Source: Maea johnstoni (Eukaryota; Annelida; Polychaeta; Spionida; Magelonidae). From it: DNA of 64,000 nt. Made by a program: the position numbers and the translations under genes. The notes under the pieces are model-generated. The model worked only from the letters and a program-made list of their open reading frames with translations. It did no database searches and was not told the DNA's origin. The stretch covers positions 7,700,922 to 7,764,921 of the forward strand of contig OZ012695.1 of the NCBI GenBank assembly GCA_963942565.1. Direction: 5' to 3'. Shown here piece by piece: positions 54,590-64,000 of this stretch (within the stretch, counting starts at the first letter, position 1; the number at the start of each line of letters is the position of its first letter).

Positions 54590-54912
54590 CTTATTAGGTT
54601 AAACACCCCTGCAGCCGTATTGCAGCAACTGTAAACAATGGAAACACCTCCCACTCTTGGGCCGCACATTGAAGATGAAGAAGATGGTTGTGTATGTTTA
54701 CCTGCTGGTGGATCTCCGTTGGCACTGTACATGGATTGGATGGCGAGCATCGACTCCAGTTCCATGGCGGTGCCGGCGTTCTCCTTGGAGCTCCTCCGAC
54801 CAATACTGACTGAGCCGCAGTCGGAGCGGCTTCTGGGACGCCCAGCCAGTGGTGGAGGGATTACTTGATTATAGGGAGCCTCGGCCGCCTCCACTTGGGC
54901 CCGGCCGAGCGA
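54590..54912 (-). promoter_or_regulatory. CpG-rich promoter-like island
   Basis: G+C and CpG jump over this stretch (for example CGGCCGCCTCCACTTGGGCC and GCCGCAGTCGGAGCGGC) between AT-rich MITE and minisatellite DNA. It covers the candidate first exon below and is the likeliest promoter in the right half of the window. Confidence 0.5.
54702..54765 (-). CDS. Candidate first coding exon, possibly RWD-like N-terminus
   Basis: On the minus strand an ATG in near-perfect Kozak context (CACCGCCATGG) starts MELESMLAIQSMYSANGDPP, then A and a donor CAGCAG|gtaaac, leaving in phase 1. The pattern ELExxxAIQSMY recalls the first helix of RWD domains (ELExLxSIY). This is a guess from 21 residues. The frame is also open upstream without a Met, as expected for a GC-rich 5' UTR. 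Further exons should lie to the left and were not connected. Confidence 0.45.
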
Positions 54913-54916
54913 AGAA

Positions 54917-55145
54917 TTAACCCATAAATGCTTTAGAGTTCTGAGATATTGTCGTCTGCTTCTAATATATTTTTGACAATAACTTCAGAATTGAGAATGA
55001 TTTTACAAAATATTTGAAGGAGAGTTGTTGTAAATATGCCGATTAACATTTCTCCATCAAATATTTCCCTAATTATGCTTTTGCCTGCAAGATTTCATCA
55101 AGATTGTAAGACTGCTTTAACCCGCTGTGAGTGATAATGGGTTAA
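54917..55145. mobile_element. TTAA-B foldback MITE, good full copy
   Basis: Runs from TTAACCCATAAATGCTTTAG to GTGAGTGATAATGGGTTAA, directly upstream of the CpG-rich island on the minus strand. Confidence 0.9.
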
Positions 55146-55187
55146 GGAGGAGGAGGAGTAGGAGGCTAATGAAATTAGGAGGAGTAT

Positions 55188-55570
55188 AATGCTTTCCAGT
55201 GATCATCATCAGCGCAGAATCTAGAGCTAGGCATATTGTTTTTGGTTGGATCCTAGGACCGGTGTCTCTGTATGGAGAGAGAGGAGGGAGGAGGAAACGT
55301 AGGAGTAAATTAAGGGAGGGTGATGAAATTAGGAGGCGGAGGAGGAGAATAATGCTTGAGTATAGTGCTTACCGATTATCCTCATTTAGGAACGGAGAGC
55401 TAGGCATATTGTTTTTGGTTGGATCCTAGGACCGGTGTCTCTGTATGGAGAGGAGGGAGGAGGAAATATAGGAGTAATGGGAGGGTAGCAAAATTAGGAG
55501 GCGGTGGAGAATAATGCTTGAGTATAGTGCTTACCGATTATCCTCATTTAGGAGCGGAGAGCTAGGCAAC
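55188..55570. repeat. About 163-bp tandem duplication, two and a half units
   Basis: GAGCTAGGCATATTGTTTTT, then GGTTGGATCCTAGGACCGGT, then CTCTGTATGGAGAG, then GAATAATGCTTGAGTATAGT repeats. The second and third units are nearly identical where they overlap. Confidence 0.92.
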
Positions 55571-55984
55571 GTGTCTGTCGTTTTACTGTTGTATTCTCAG
55601 AGCTGTGCGTTGTGCTGCGAGGCTGTGGGCTGGCGGGCTGCCTGCCTGGGAGAACTCGCTGCCGGGAGGGAGGGAGGGGAAGCGATACGGTCGGTCGCGG
55701 TCTGCTTGCGTTCCCATGTGGGATTATGTGCTCCTCCTGTTCTGCTGCTGCTGCTGCCAGTAGAGGAGGAGGAGGAGGTTCTCAGAGATAGGGAATTCCT
55801 GTCTTATTGTGGGTGTTTTCCTTTGAGTAGCTATTGTCGTGCTTGATGAAGCGTGGTGCTAGGTATGATCGGTTGTGCTGTATATGTAGTTATACTGTAA
55901 TAGCAGTGGTGGTGTACTGATAGAGTGAGGTGCTAGTCCTCCAGCTCATTGGGATGACCAGCCTGAGAGCCTAGACTGTGCTAT
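55571..55984. other. GC-rich stretch with purine-rich and CTG runs
   Basis: Contains GGGAGGGAGGGAGGGG, CTGCTGCTGCTGCTGCC and GAGGAGGAGGAGG, with several CpGs. Open frames exist, but none shows a known motif. It may be upstream regulatory DNA of the minus-strand candidate gene. Confidence 0.35.
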
Positions 55985-56860
55985 ATATGTGTCTACAGTA
56001 GTATTATCAATGTAGTGAGTGTAGAATAACCTGATCCTGATCCAGCCTGCTGTTATTACGTATTGGAGAGGATAGGCTATAGCAATGCATCTCCTGGACT
56101 ACATACTTTCCACAGCTACAAATCTTCTCTCTTATGTGTTTTATATGAATATACTGTAGTATTATCAATGTAGTGAGTGTGGAATAACTCCTCTTGTAGA
56201 TCCTCAGCCTGCTGTTATTATCCGGAGTGCCACCTACTGGAGGGGATGGACTATAGCAATGCACCTCCTGGACTACACTCTCCACTGCTCCAAATCCTCT
56301 CTCATATGTGTTATATATGTATGTGTATATGTAGAAGTATCATCAATGGAGTTACTGTAGAATTGGTCCTCTATCCAATCCTTGAGTCTAGTTATTATCA
56401 GTAGTGCCTTGTGGATAGGGTAGACTCTATGTGCTATATATATATATAACTATCTAAATGTATAGATAATGAAGTATCATCAATGGAAGTACTGTAGAAT
56501 TTGTCCTCTTCCGAATCCTTGAGTCTGTGTTTATCATCAGTAGCACCATAGGGTATAGGCCAGACTCTCATTTGCTATATAAGTATCTCTATATGAAGAT
56601 ATGTAGTAGTATCGAAGAATTGTAAAATCGGTCCTCCTACCAATCCTTGAGTCTGTGGTTATTATCAGTAGTACCACAGGGGAGAGGCAGGATTCGTTGC
56701 GCTATATATATATATATGTCCCTCTATTTGTAGATATGTAGTAGTATCATCAATGGAAGTACTGTCAAATTGATGCTTTTCCAATGCTGTAGCTTGCAGT
56801 AATTATCAGTAGTGCCACAGGGGATAGGGATGGACTATATCCATGCCCCCTCTATTGTGA
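55985..56860 (+). repeat. Diverged tandem array, about 130-170-bp unit, about six copies
   Basis: Each copy carries GTAGTATCATCAATGGAAGT, then a CTGTAGAATTGGTCCTC stretch, then TTATTATCAGTAGTGCCAC and a GGGGATAGG / TGCTATATATATATA end. Confidence 0.88.
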
Positions 56861-57116
56861 GCCGGCGTTGGTTGTGTACCTTCCCTCACTCCTTCTCTCC
56901 TCGTTCTCCTCCCACACAGCCCGCTCTACTCCCAGAGTCCCAGTAGACACTCCTGCAGGCAGGCTGCTGCTGCTGCTGGTTGCAGACTGACACCCCGGCC
57001 GCGTTCATTACGCTACCTACTTCTAATTTGGTCCCGTGGTCGACCCACACCAATAGCATCAACTTGATAACTAGGATAGGATTGTCTGGGGCCACGGACT
57101 CCATCATGATGAAAGC

Positions 57117-57165
57117 TTAACCCATTCAGGTCCAGGGAATTCCTCTACAGTTCTCCTCTGTGTCT
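57117..57165. mobile_element. TTAA-B MITE, left end only
   Basis: TTAACCCATTCAGGTCCAGG, then GAATTCCTCTACAGTTCTCC. It is cut off where the next repeat starts. Confidence 0.55.
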
Positions 57166-57425
57166 ATCTAGGGAGAGGTTCCGGTACTCAATACGATACC
57201 AAATACCGTTATTCGATGGGTAAAATTGTTTGTTTTTTTATTTTGAAAATTTCGATGGGTAAAAATGTTGTAACGGAAAAGTTAAGCATAGTATCCTATT
57301 GCTTTAAGATTTGGAATATTTATAAAATTGCTACTTGGACAGCTCTTCATATTAGCGAAATTTTTCTAAGCTGACAGGGCTAATTTAACAAAATCAGGTC
57401 TCCGGTGGGCAGGCAGTATTGTTTA
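57165..57425. repeat. Dispersed repeat of unknown class, copy in reverse
   Basis: CTAGGGAGAGGTTCCGGTAC at the left and TTTAACAAAATCAGGTCTCC plus GGGCAGGCAGTATTG at the right are the reverse of blocks at 1193-1400 and 17829-17975. Confidence 0.5.
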
Positions 57426-57859
57426 TTTCATTTAGTCCCCCTCTTCAGAAGATCAGGGATAGATCTGAGGTAATATTTTATTCCTTTTCCTCAGCCCTGG
57501 CATGTATTTGTTTCATTGTTCCCCTGTGGAGGAGGAGAGAGTGTAAAGATGAATGTCGGGGTCCTAACTGTCTTATTCTACCTTCCCCCTCTTGCTCAAG
57601 ATGAACAGACAGAGGGAGTGATGGATGAATAGATCGATAGAGAGATGGATGCGAGTTTATCTGATATTGATACATTGTCAACAGATGACTGATAGTTGAT
57701 GAGTATCACTTAAAGGCAACATTAGAAGACTCAATGAGGAATTCTCTGATATTTGTCTAACCCCACCCCCTGCAGATCTCCCCCCCCCCCCCACCAGGTG
57801 GGGTAGGGTGGTGCAAGGGTTAAAATAATCAAGTATCAATCTAAGTCAGCTGCAACCCT

Positions 57860-58005
57860 TTAACACATTTATGCTGGATTTTCTCCTTCAATATGTGCCA
57901 TAACATTGAAATTACTTGCGGATGAAGCATGAATTTTGAAAGTAGTTTTGTTGATAATTGTTGATTGATATTTAGAATTATCACATAAAAAGATGTAAAG
58001 GTTAA
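57860..58005. mobile_element. TTAA-B MITE, internally deleted, chained
   Basis: Runs from TTAACACATTTATGCTGGAT to AGATGTAAAGGTTAA. It shares TTAA 58002-58005 with the next copy. Confidence 0.65.
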
Positions 58006-58227
58006 CCTATTCATGCCTGGAGTTCAACTTGACCAGTCTGGTCCTTTCAAACATTTGAAAATAAACTTTGGAATGAAGCATTACCTTGCAAAATATTTGA
58101 AGGAGAGTTGTAGATAGAGTTTTAATGAGCGATTCTCCTTCAAATGTTTTCTAAATATTGCTTTTGTAAGAGAGATATCACCCAAATTGCCTGGCGGTTT
58201 TGGCTGCTAAAGGTATGAATGGGTCAA
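58002..58227. mobile_element. TTAA-B foldback MITE, full copy
   Basis: Runs from TTAACCTATTCATGCCTGGA to AAGGTATGAATGGGTCAA, with ATTTGAAGGAGAGTTGTAG and CGATTCTCCTTCAAAT arms. Confidence 0.88.
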
Positions 58228-58447
58228 TGGTTATGTTATCCTACCTAGGGAAATGAATGGCAGTAGATGGGTTATTGATAATATTCCCTAATATTTCCTG
58301 AAAATCCAACAAGACTTAGACTTCCCTATTCCTAGTACTCTTTCATCTGTATAGATACCAAAATACCATGAAGTACCGGTAGATATCCTCTCTTCTATCT
58401 CTGTATTTTTATCACGCCACTTCCCGTTATCAGTACCAATTGCCTAG

Positions 58448-58646
58448 TTAACCCTTAATGCATCTCCTTGACAGGTGTTATCTGTACCTATGCTATTTTT
58501 GTGAAAAATATTCATAAATTCCCAAAATATTTGAAAAAGGTTAGCAGATTAGGTTTTGGTTATCATTTCGCCTTCAGAAAAAAAAAGTTTTCCAGTCACA
58601 TTATATTACAAAAATAGTCCAGACATCTTTGGGCATGAATTGGTTA
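58448..58646. mobile_element. TTAA-B MITE
   Basis: Runs from TTAACCCTTAATGCATCTCC to GGGCATGAATTGGTTAA. Confidence 0.78.
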
Positions 58647-58939
58647 AAAGAAGTACTGAGAATCATAGAAATAACTTAATCTTCAGCTACTGCAGCCAAG
58701 CATGGCTTGTCATGTCACATTTCAATCAACTTCCATGTCAGAGCCAATCCTGTGTTAGAAATACCACGGCATTCATATTTCATACGTCACTATGCCAAAT
58801 GGATTAAGTGCTAAAACGGAGATTCGATGCCATCCCACAATCCCACAATCGTCGTGAATAATGCACTTCCTGTAAGCATAGATAGACTGGCCGCTATCCA
58901 ATCACAGGCTTTCTATAGAGAGACAAATCCAGGAGTGCT

Positions 58940-59125
58940 ATTCGTGTCGCGTAATTGATAAGCTGTGTCGCCTGTCAGCGTTAGATAGGTGCGCCAGCCC
59001 GCCGCTGTCCGTCGGAGATGACAGGCGTGGGGTATCCAGCATCACTCACTCTCCCTCATTCATTCCTACACTTTCTACGGAAGACTTACAGCAAGGTGTG
59101 TCTGCGGCTTATTTAGCCAATTAAA
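58940..59125. promoter_or_regulatory. CpG-containing island, possible regulatory element
   Basis: GTCGCGTAATTGATAAGCTG, then CGCCTGTCAGCG and GAGATGACAGGCG stands out by G+C from its flanks. The two TGACAG motifs face each other; that is the TALE homeodomain site in other animals. Function is inferred only from composition and motifs. Confidence 0.35.
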
Positions 59126-59239
59126 ACTTGTCATGAGAATAATAATTGCAATGCAAGTATGAATAATGGGCTTTAAAAGTAGTCATCGTCATCAGGGACA
59201 TACATGTTATCTTTATCTTTATCTATTCTCTGTGTCGTC

Positions 59240-59535
59240 ATCATTAAAATCATCATTATTATCTTTATTATTGAATATTTTGACATTATGATCATTATTG
59301 TTGTTTTTATTATTAATATTATTACTATTATTATTATTATTATTATTATCATTATTATTATCATTATATTATTGTTATTGTTTTCATTATATCATCATCT
59401 TCATAATCCTCATCATGACATTAGCAGCTGCAGTAGTGGTAGAAGTAGAAGTGATATTTTATTATAACCAGGATCACCATTATCATCAGTGTCATTTTGA
59501 TTATTATTGTCATCATTATTATCATCACATTCATC
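59240..59535 (+). repeat. ATT/ATC-rich low-complexity tract
   Basis: Imperfect ATTATT/ATCATC runs, densest at 59300-59370, again at 59475-59535. Confidence 0.9.
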
Positions 59536-59848
59536 GTCACATTGTAATCATTATTCTTATAAAATGTGATAGAGTTTGCAAATGATCATCACATTTTTCA
59601 AAATAAAACAGAAAAAACTGCTTAACCACACAGATGGCTGCATCAATGTAGAAGAACGCTTTGCTTTTTAATTCAAGGCGGAATGCACCGAATGACCTCT
59701 GGCAGACCTTGTTAGTAGCCTGATGAAATATGGTGCAGTGTACTCAGGGTTTAGTGCCCCTCAGGTGGTGCTTGGCCACAATTGATAGTCGGAGGTTATC
59801 TCCGGTCCAGATACATCAATCAGCACTTACAGCATTCAGAGCTCTATA

Positions 59849-60071
59849 TTAACCCAATCATGGTTAAGAGTTCCTCTAGGAATTGTCATTTGATACTTTT
59901 GACAATAACTTTGGAATATAAAATGATTTTGTAAAATATTTGAAGAAGAGTTGTTGGTAATGTTTTCATTAACTTATCTCAATCAAATATATACCTAACT
60001 CTGCTTTTGCCTGCTAGATTTCATCAAAATTATCTGGCTGCTTTTGGCTGCTGCGAGCATTAATGGGTTAA
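59849..60071. mobile_element. TTAA-B foldback MITE, good full copy
   Basis: Runs from TTAACCCAATCATGGTTAAG to GCGAGCATTAATGGGTTAA. Confidence 0.9.
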
Positions 60072-61033
60072 TGTGGCTGAAGGACCTGCCCCTAGGGCTG
60101 ATCAGTCCAGCACATAGGGCACTGACTATATACTGTCCTGGCATCTGAGGGCTGGGGAGCAATTATTGTGTGGTATGTAGATTGGGATTCCTAGGGGTGC
60201 TATGAATTTTTCCACTTATAGCTGTACTGGCCAGTCAAGATCTTGGCTGAAAATATCCAGTGCATGTGGTCTTTACCCTTTCATTGCATTCAAAAACATT
60301 CCATTCCACCTTTAACCTCAACAAAGACGTTTTGTGTTTTGTGTTTCGTTTTATTTTGTTTCATATTTTAGGGGAAGATGGAGGCAATAAGTGAGAAATA
60401 TTCTATTTTATAAAGGATTGATATCTGGCCATTTCCTGTATTACCCCCTCTCACTATCTAGGTCACAGGAGCCCCACAGCATCCAGCCCACCTCCTATTA
60501 TATATTCACATGTCATCCATTGATGATAGATGGCACTGCAGTATGCTAATGTGGGTAGTTGTGGATATGTAGGTACAACCCCACATGTGGCAATTGTATG
60601 AACTTAATAGCCAACAGTAGGCCACATGCCCATAGATAGGCATGAACTTTGATTTATACAGGGGTCCAGCTTGACAATGGCTACAGAAAAATTGTGCTGG
60701 GCTATAACAATATTTGCCTTTGTAGCCCGGCTGGCTATAAGAAGAGTAAAATTTTAAGATAATGCTCAGAGCAATATCAATTACAAAATCAGTTGAAGAA
60801 CTCCATTTCACACATCAGTTGTCCTTTGGTACGTATATGTACAATTCCAATACGGTATAGAACAGTGAAAAGATAGCTTGCGCTTTCAAAATTGTTTTAG
60901 GGAAGCACTGCCGTGGGACTGCAACATTTAGAAAATCTAGGGCTATAAAATTTTGGGCTGGGCTATGTTGATTTGAATTCCTGAAATCTGGTGGTCTCCT
61001 AGAGTTTTAACTGAAGCCTGACCCCTGTTTATA
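60072..61033. other. Intergenic stretch, nothing recognised
   Basis: No gene or clear repeat end was seen. The stretch holds a TGCTGGGCTATAACA / GGGCTGGGCTATG pair near 60695 and 60952 that may belong to an old repeat. Confidence 0.35.
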
Positions 61034-61035
61034 TA

Positions 61036-61209
61036 GAGTAAAACCTCTCATTGTGAATGACCCGAAGATGTGAACACCTCCTAATATGAACACAATTTCC
61101 TGGTCCCATATGTACCTCTTTGAAAAGACCTCTGAGTTGTGAACACCCCCTAATGTGAACGAATCTGCCCTGGTGCCTTGAAGGTGTTCATATCTCCGAT
61201 GTTTCGCTG
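61036..61209. mobile_element. pogo/Tigger-like MITE, 174 bp
   Basis: The left end GAGTAAAACCTCTCATTGTG and the inverted right end CAGCGAAACATCGGAGATAT, flanked by TA on both sides. Internal GTGAACACC motifs repeat near both ends, as in short pogo-type elements. Confidence 0.7.
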
Positions 61210-61379
61210 TATATGATATGGTAGAAGACTGTGAAGCCTGCCTAGAGACTATGCTACCGTGCATCTCTCCTGGGCCAGATAGTGGCAATGTCAATTATGT
61301 ATCTGCCTGGCTTAGTTTCTTGGGGAATTGGACACTTGCCACAGTGGAATATTTTTGATTTCTTGTGCTGTCTCTGGTG

Positions 61380-61625
61380 TTAACCCATTAATGCTTTAAG
61401 AGTTCTTACAGACTAATTGTCTGGATCTAACATACTTTTGACAATAACTTAAGTATTTAGAATAATCTTACAAAATATTTGATGGAGAATTGTTCATGAC
61501 AACTCTATCAACAATTATCCATCAAATATCTTGCAAATTTATGCTTCATTCCAAATTCATTTTCAAAAAGTATGACAGGTCCAGACGACACTGGTCAAGT
61601 TGATCTCTAAGCATGAATGGGTTAA
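61380..61625. mobile_element. TTAA-B MITE made of two left-type arms (long hairpin)
   Basis: The left arm begins TTAACCCATTAATGCTTTAA. The right arm, read in reverse, begins TTAACCCATTCATGCTTAGA and continues GATCAACTTGACCAGTG, which is the left arm of another subfamily. Both arms would pair over about 115 bp. Confidence 0.82.
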
Positions 61626-62880
61626 GCATATCAGAGCAGTAAATGGACACCTTGGTCTAGGCCTTTCACCAATAGGAACTCCTAGTAAAGGTTTTTTAGG
61701 TGGGCATTGTAATTATAATCAGGATTTCCTAATAGGACAAGCTGGCTTCTTCCTAGTAGTTATCCTGAGAATTTCTGGATATTTCTGGCTATTAATTGAA
61801 ATGGTTGGCTGAACTTTCTAATCAACAATAAAATAAAAGAGAAATGCTATTGCTGTAGCCACCAGCAGAATAAGGGTTAAAGAATGGAATCATAGAAAAC
61901 ATGGATGGAAAGTTGAGAAGAAGCTGATATCCTGGTCCATAAACTCATCCCCTTATGGAGCATACACAGTCTTACACAGTTAAAAAAATCATACTTTTAG
62001 AAGAAAAAAATATTTTACTGTGAGTTGAAGATTCTGATAGATTTATTAGATTACTTTCCATTTTAGTTTCAGATTTCAGTTTGTTTTGAAGTTGTAAGAC
62101 CTGATACTAATGGATTAAAAGTCACTCTAAATAGGAAAACAAGCCTTCTTCTAGGAAATGATTTACACACCCACGTTTATCTGGAGGTAGTTCTCTGAAA
62201 AGCAGTGACTCAGATCAGAGATAATCTAGTTGTTACTAGAAATACCCACTCACATTCACTCCTGGGAACTTGCTGGTGAGATCATCTATGTGCTGCCCTC
62301 TTTTGTCCGTCTTCTGAACCAATTAGTGTTTATGTGTATCCATTGATTTGTGGCAATAACTGTCAGGTTAAAGTATGCTGAGGCAGCTTAGATGTCATTA
62401 TCTTCCATTTGATATTTACACTAATGTTGATAGTTTAAATTTAAATTTATGATGTAAACACTACAAATACTAATTTCAAGCTTCACAACTTTTATCTTAG
62501 ACTTAGAGAATAATTGTGTAATAATTATAGTTGCAGTGATATATCCTACAGTTCTCACTGGAGATTTTTTGTGTAGCATTAGCCTTGGGGTAGTGCAGAA
62601 ACAGCTTGGATTATCAAGAATCAAGGAGCTAGAATCTGTAATTACATACTTTAGGTAAATTTGCTTATGATAGAAAATGCAACCACTGGATTTCCAAAGT
62701 AAATCCTGCAGGAGGATCAAGAGCATTGTATACAGTTCTGCCTAGATCTCTCGTGTTACCTTGACTGTGGGTCATAGCAGGGGGTTGACTGATATACCCT
62801 GTTTGCAGCCAATAACTGAGCTGTATATTCAAGAACCTCGTCCTCAATGGCCTCAGTGCAGCACTGATTTCACTGCAGAC
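61626..62880. other. Intergenic stretch, one small MITE fragment
   Basis: At 61856-61880 the sequence GCCACCAGCAGAATAAGGGT plus TAA is a TTAA-A end fragment. Otherwise nothing was recognised. Confidence 0.4.
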
Positions 62881-63480
62881 ATGCTAATCACCTAGGTGCG
62901 CACAGCTGTAGACAATGCTTCAGCACTGCGCTTTAGGGTAATTGGCCCTTGGCGGCGACTCTTCAATATGTTTTTCTCTGGTTTCAATTAATTTAAAGGA
63001 TGTTCACTTGTGGGGTCAGATCCAATCTGCAGCACAGCGATCCCGTCTTTCGCGATTGCTACACAACTAGTATCTCTGCCCCCAGACGTTTAATCACTCT
63101 GCATGTTTTTGAAATTTTGTTCTGTTTTATGGTACAATTTCAAAATTATACCAGATGTAAAGTTCCTGTGCATTATTCGCCATTCGGTTATTTGTAATTG
63201 CGCAAACTACGATATCCATGACATTTCGGTTGTAATGTCTCAGTACTTTTTGCGATAGCTCATGAGAAAATGCGGTGAAAAGTCCTGAATTGACCAATCA
63301 GCCAGTCGGCCGTCCAGCGCTCTCGCAACAATAAGGGCCTTGCGAGGATGACGTCATTGTTGATTGTAATTTTCACCATGTGCGTCACATGCATCACACG
63401 TTTTGACCAATGGGATACATTTAATGAAGTCACTCATCAGAATATTCCGCGAAATAGAACCGGTGTGGTGGCAGAGATAC
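62880..63480. promoter_or_regulatory. Promoter-like region with CCAAT and CRE motifs
   Basis: Contains a perfect TGACGTCA (63349-63356), two CCAAT boxes (63294-63298 and 63408-63412) and several CpGs in a region richer in G+C than its flanks. No TATA box or linked coding exon was identified, so this rests on motifs alone. Confidence 0.35.
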
Positions 63481-63784
63481 TATGCGTAGCGGGATCTATG
63501 TGTGGAGAGTGGGCCAGGTCTAGAAAGCTATGCAAGCGTTAGAGACTTAGTTCCATTAGATGGGGCATCAATGTCACAGTGGTTAGTGGACATTTGAACA
63601 TCTGTCATATTTCAATTAGGTACAGTAGTGCCTTAAATGCTGGCTTAATTCGGTTGGTTTGTAATAGGTTGCCAGCTGAATTAGCCAACAAGCTCAGTTG
63701 CCAGGAGTGGCCACTAGGCGGAGCCCTTAAGCCTTGTATGCTTGTGGTAGGGTGGCGAGGCAGAACAGGCCGGCTTGAGTTGGT

Positions 63785-63965
63785 TGACCATCATGCTGGT
63801 GGTGCCTAATTTTGCCAATACAAAATGATGCAAAAAAAAAATGAAAAAGACTCAAACCCTGGCACAAAGGTACTCATCTGAGAGTACTCAGTGAGAGCTT
63901 TCTAATGAATACCAACATGACAGGATTTAGATGATTTTCATCATTATTTTTTCATCATGATTTTT
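63785..63965 (+). mobile_element. TTAA-A MITE near window end, right end missing
   Basis: CATCATGCTGGTGGTGCCTA, then GTACTCATCTGAGAGTACTC, then TACCAACATGACAGGATTTA. The right end is replaced by T-rich ATCAT repeats before the window ends. Confidence 0.75.
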
Positions 63966-64000
63966 TCGTTTTTTGAGTTTTTGTGCCTAAGACGACAGTA

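Noticed and set aside
55514-55846. Plus-strand ORF with LLLLLPVEEEEEVLRD as an acidic XAB2 tail
   Set aside because: It has no similarity beyond a run of Glu from GAG repeats, and it lies over 31 kb from the last exon.

Overview
This is nuclear DNA of an intron-rich, AT-rich animal, most likely a marine invertebrate such as an echinoderm, hemichordate, amphioxus or mollusc. The species cannot be fixed from the sequence. The reasons are GT-AG introns of about 0.4-2.5 kb in a conserved splicing-factor gene, a single-exon TRIM-NHL gene, tRNA-derived SINEs, very long microsatellites and dense short DNA-transposon derivatives. No bacterial gene, operon, CRISPR array or virus-like element was seen.

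Layout. Positions 1-9,990 are non-coding: MITEs, diverged tandem arrays and the 3' end of a LINE. Positions 10,010-24,264 (+ strand) carry 13 consecutive exons, 1,733 coding bases in continuous phase, of XAB2/SYF1, a HAT-repeat spliceosome protein. The 5' exons lie before the window, and the last acidic-tail exon was not found. Positions 25,922-27,927 (- strand) hold the 652-residue coding exon of a RING / B-box / B-box / coiled-coil / six-NHL protein, tail to tail with XAB2. From 28 kb to 64 kb no complete gene was found. That part holds minisatellites at 29.8-30.9, 40.6-41.3 and 52.5-54.4 kb, a 635-bp CT tract, tandem duplications at 55-57 kb and dozens of short mobile elements. One GC-rich spot near 54.6-54.9 kb looks like a promoter plus first coding exon of an unrecognised minus-strand gene, and two weaker minus-strand exon candidates lie at 51.1 and 37.5 kb.

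The most striking content is the mobile-element landscape. Two abundant families and one minor family of about 200-340-bp elements end in CCC...GGG and are flanked by TTAA, the hallmark of piggyBac-type insertion. More than 45 copies or fragments are visible, several nested inside each other exactly at TTAA, and several chained while sharing one TTAA. Some copies carry two same-type arms and would fold into near full-length hairpins. There are also hAT-like MITEs with intact 8-bp target duplications, two elements with CAGG ends and 5-bp duplications, and pogo-like MITEs. Repeats crowd the splice sites of XAB2: seven of its exons have a repeat or duplication directly beside a donor or acceptor.
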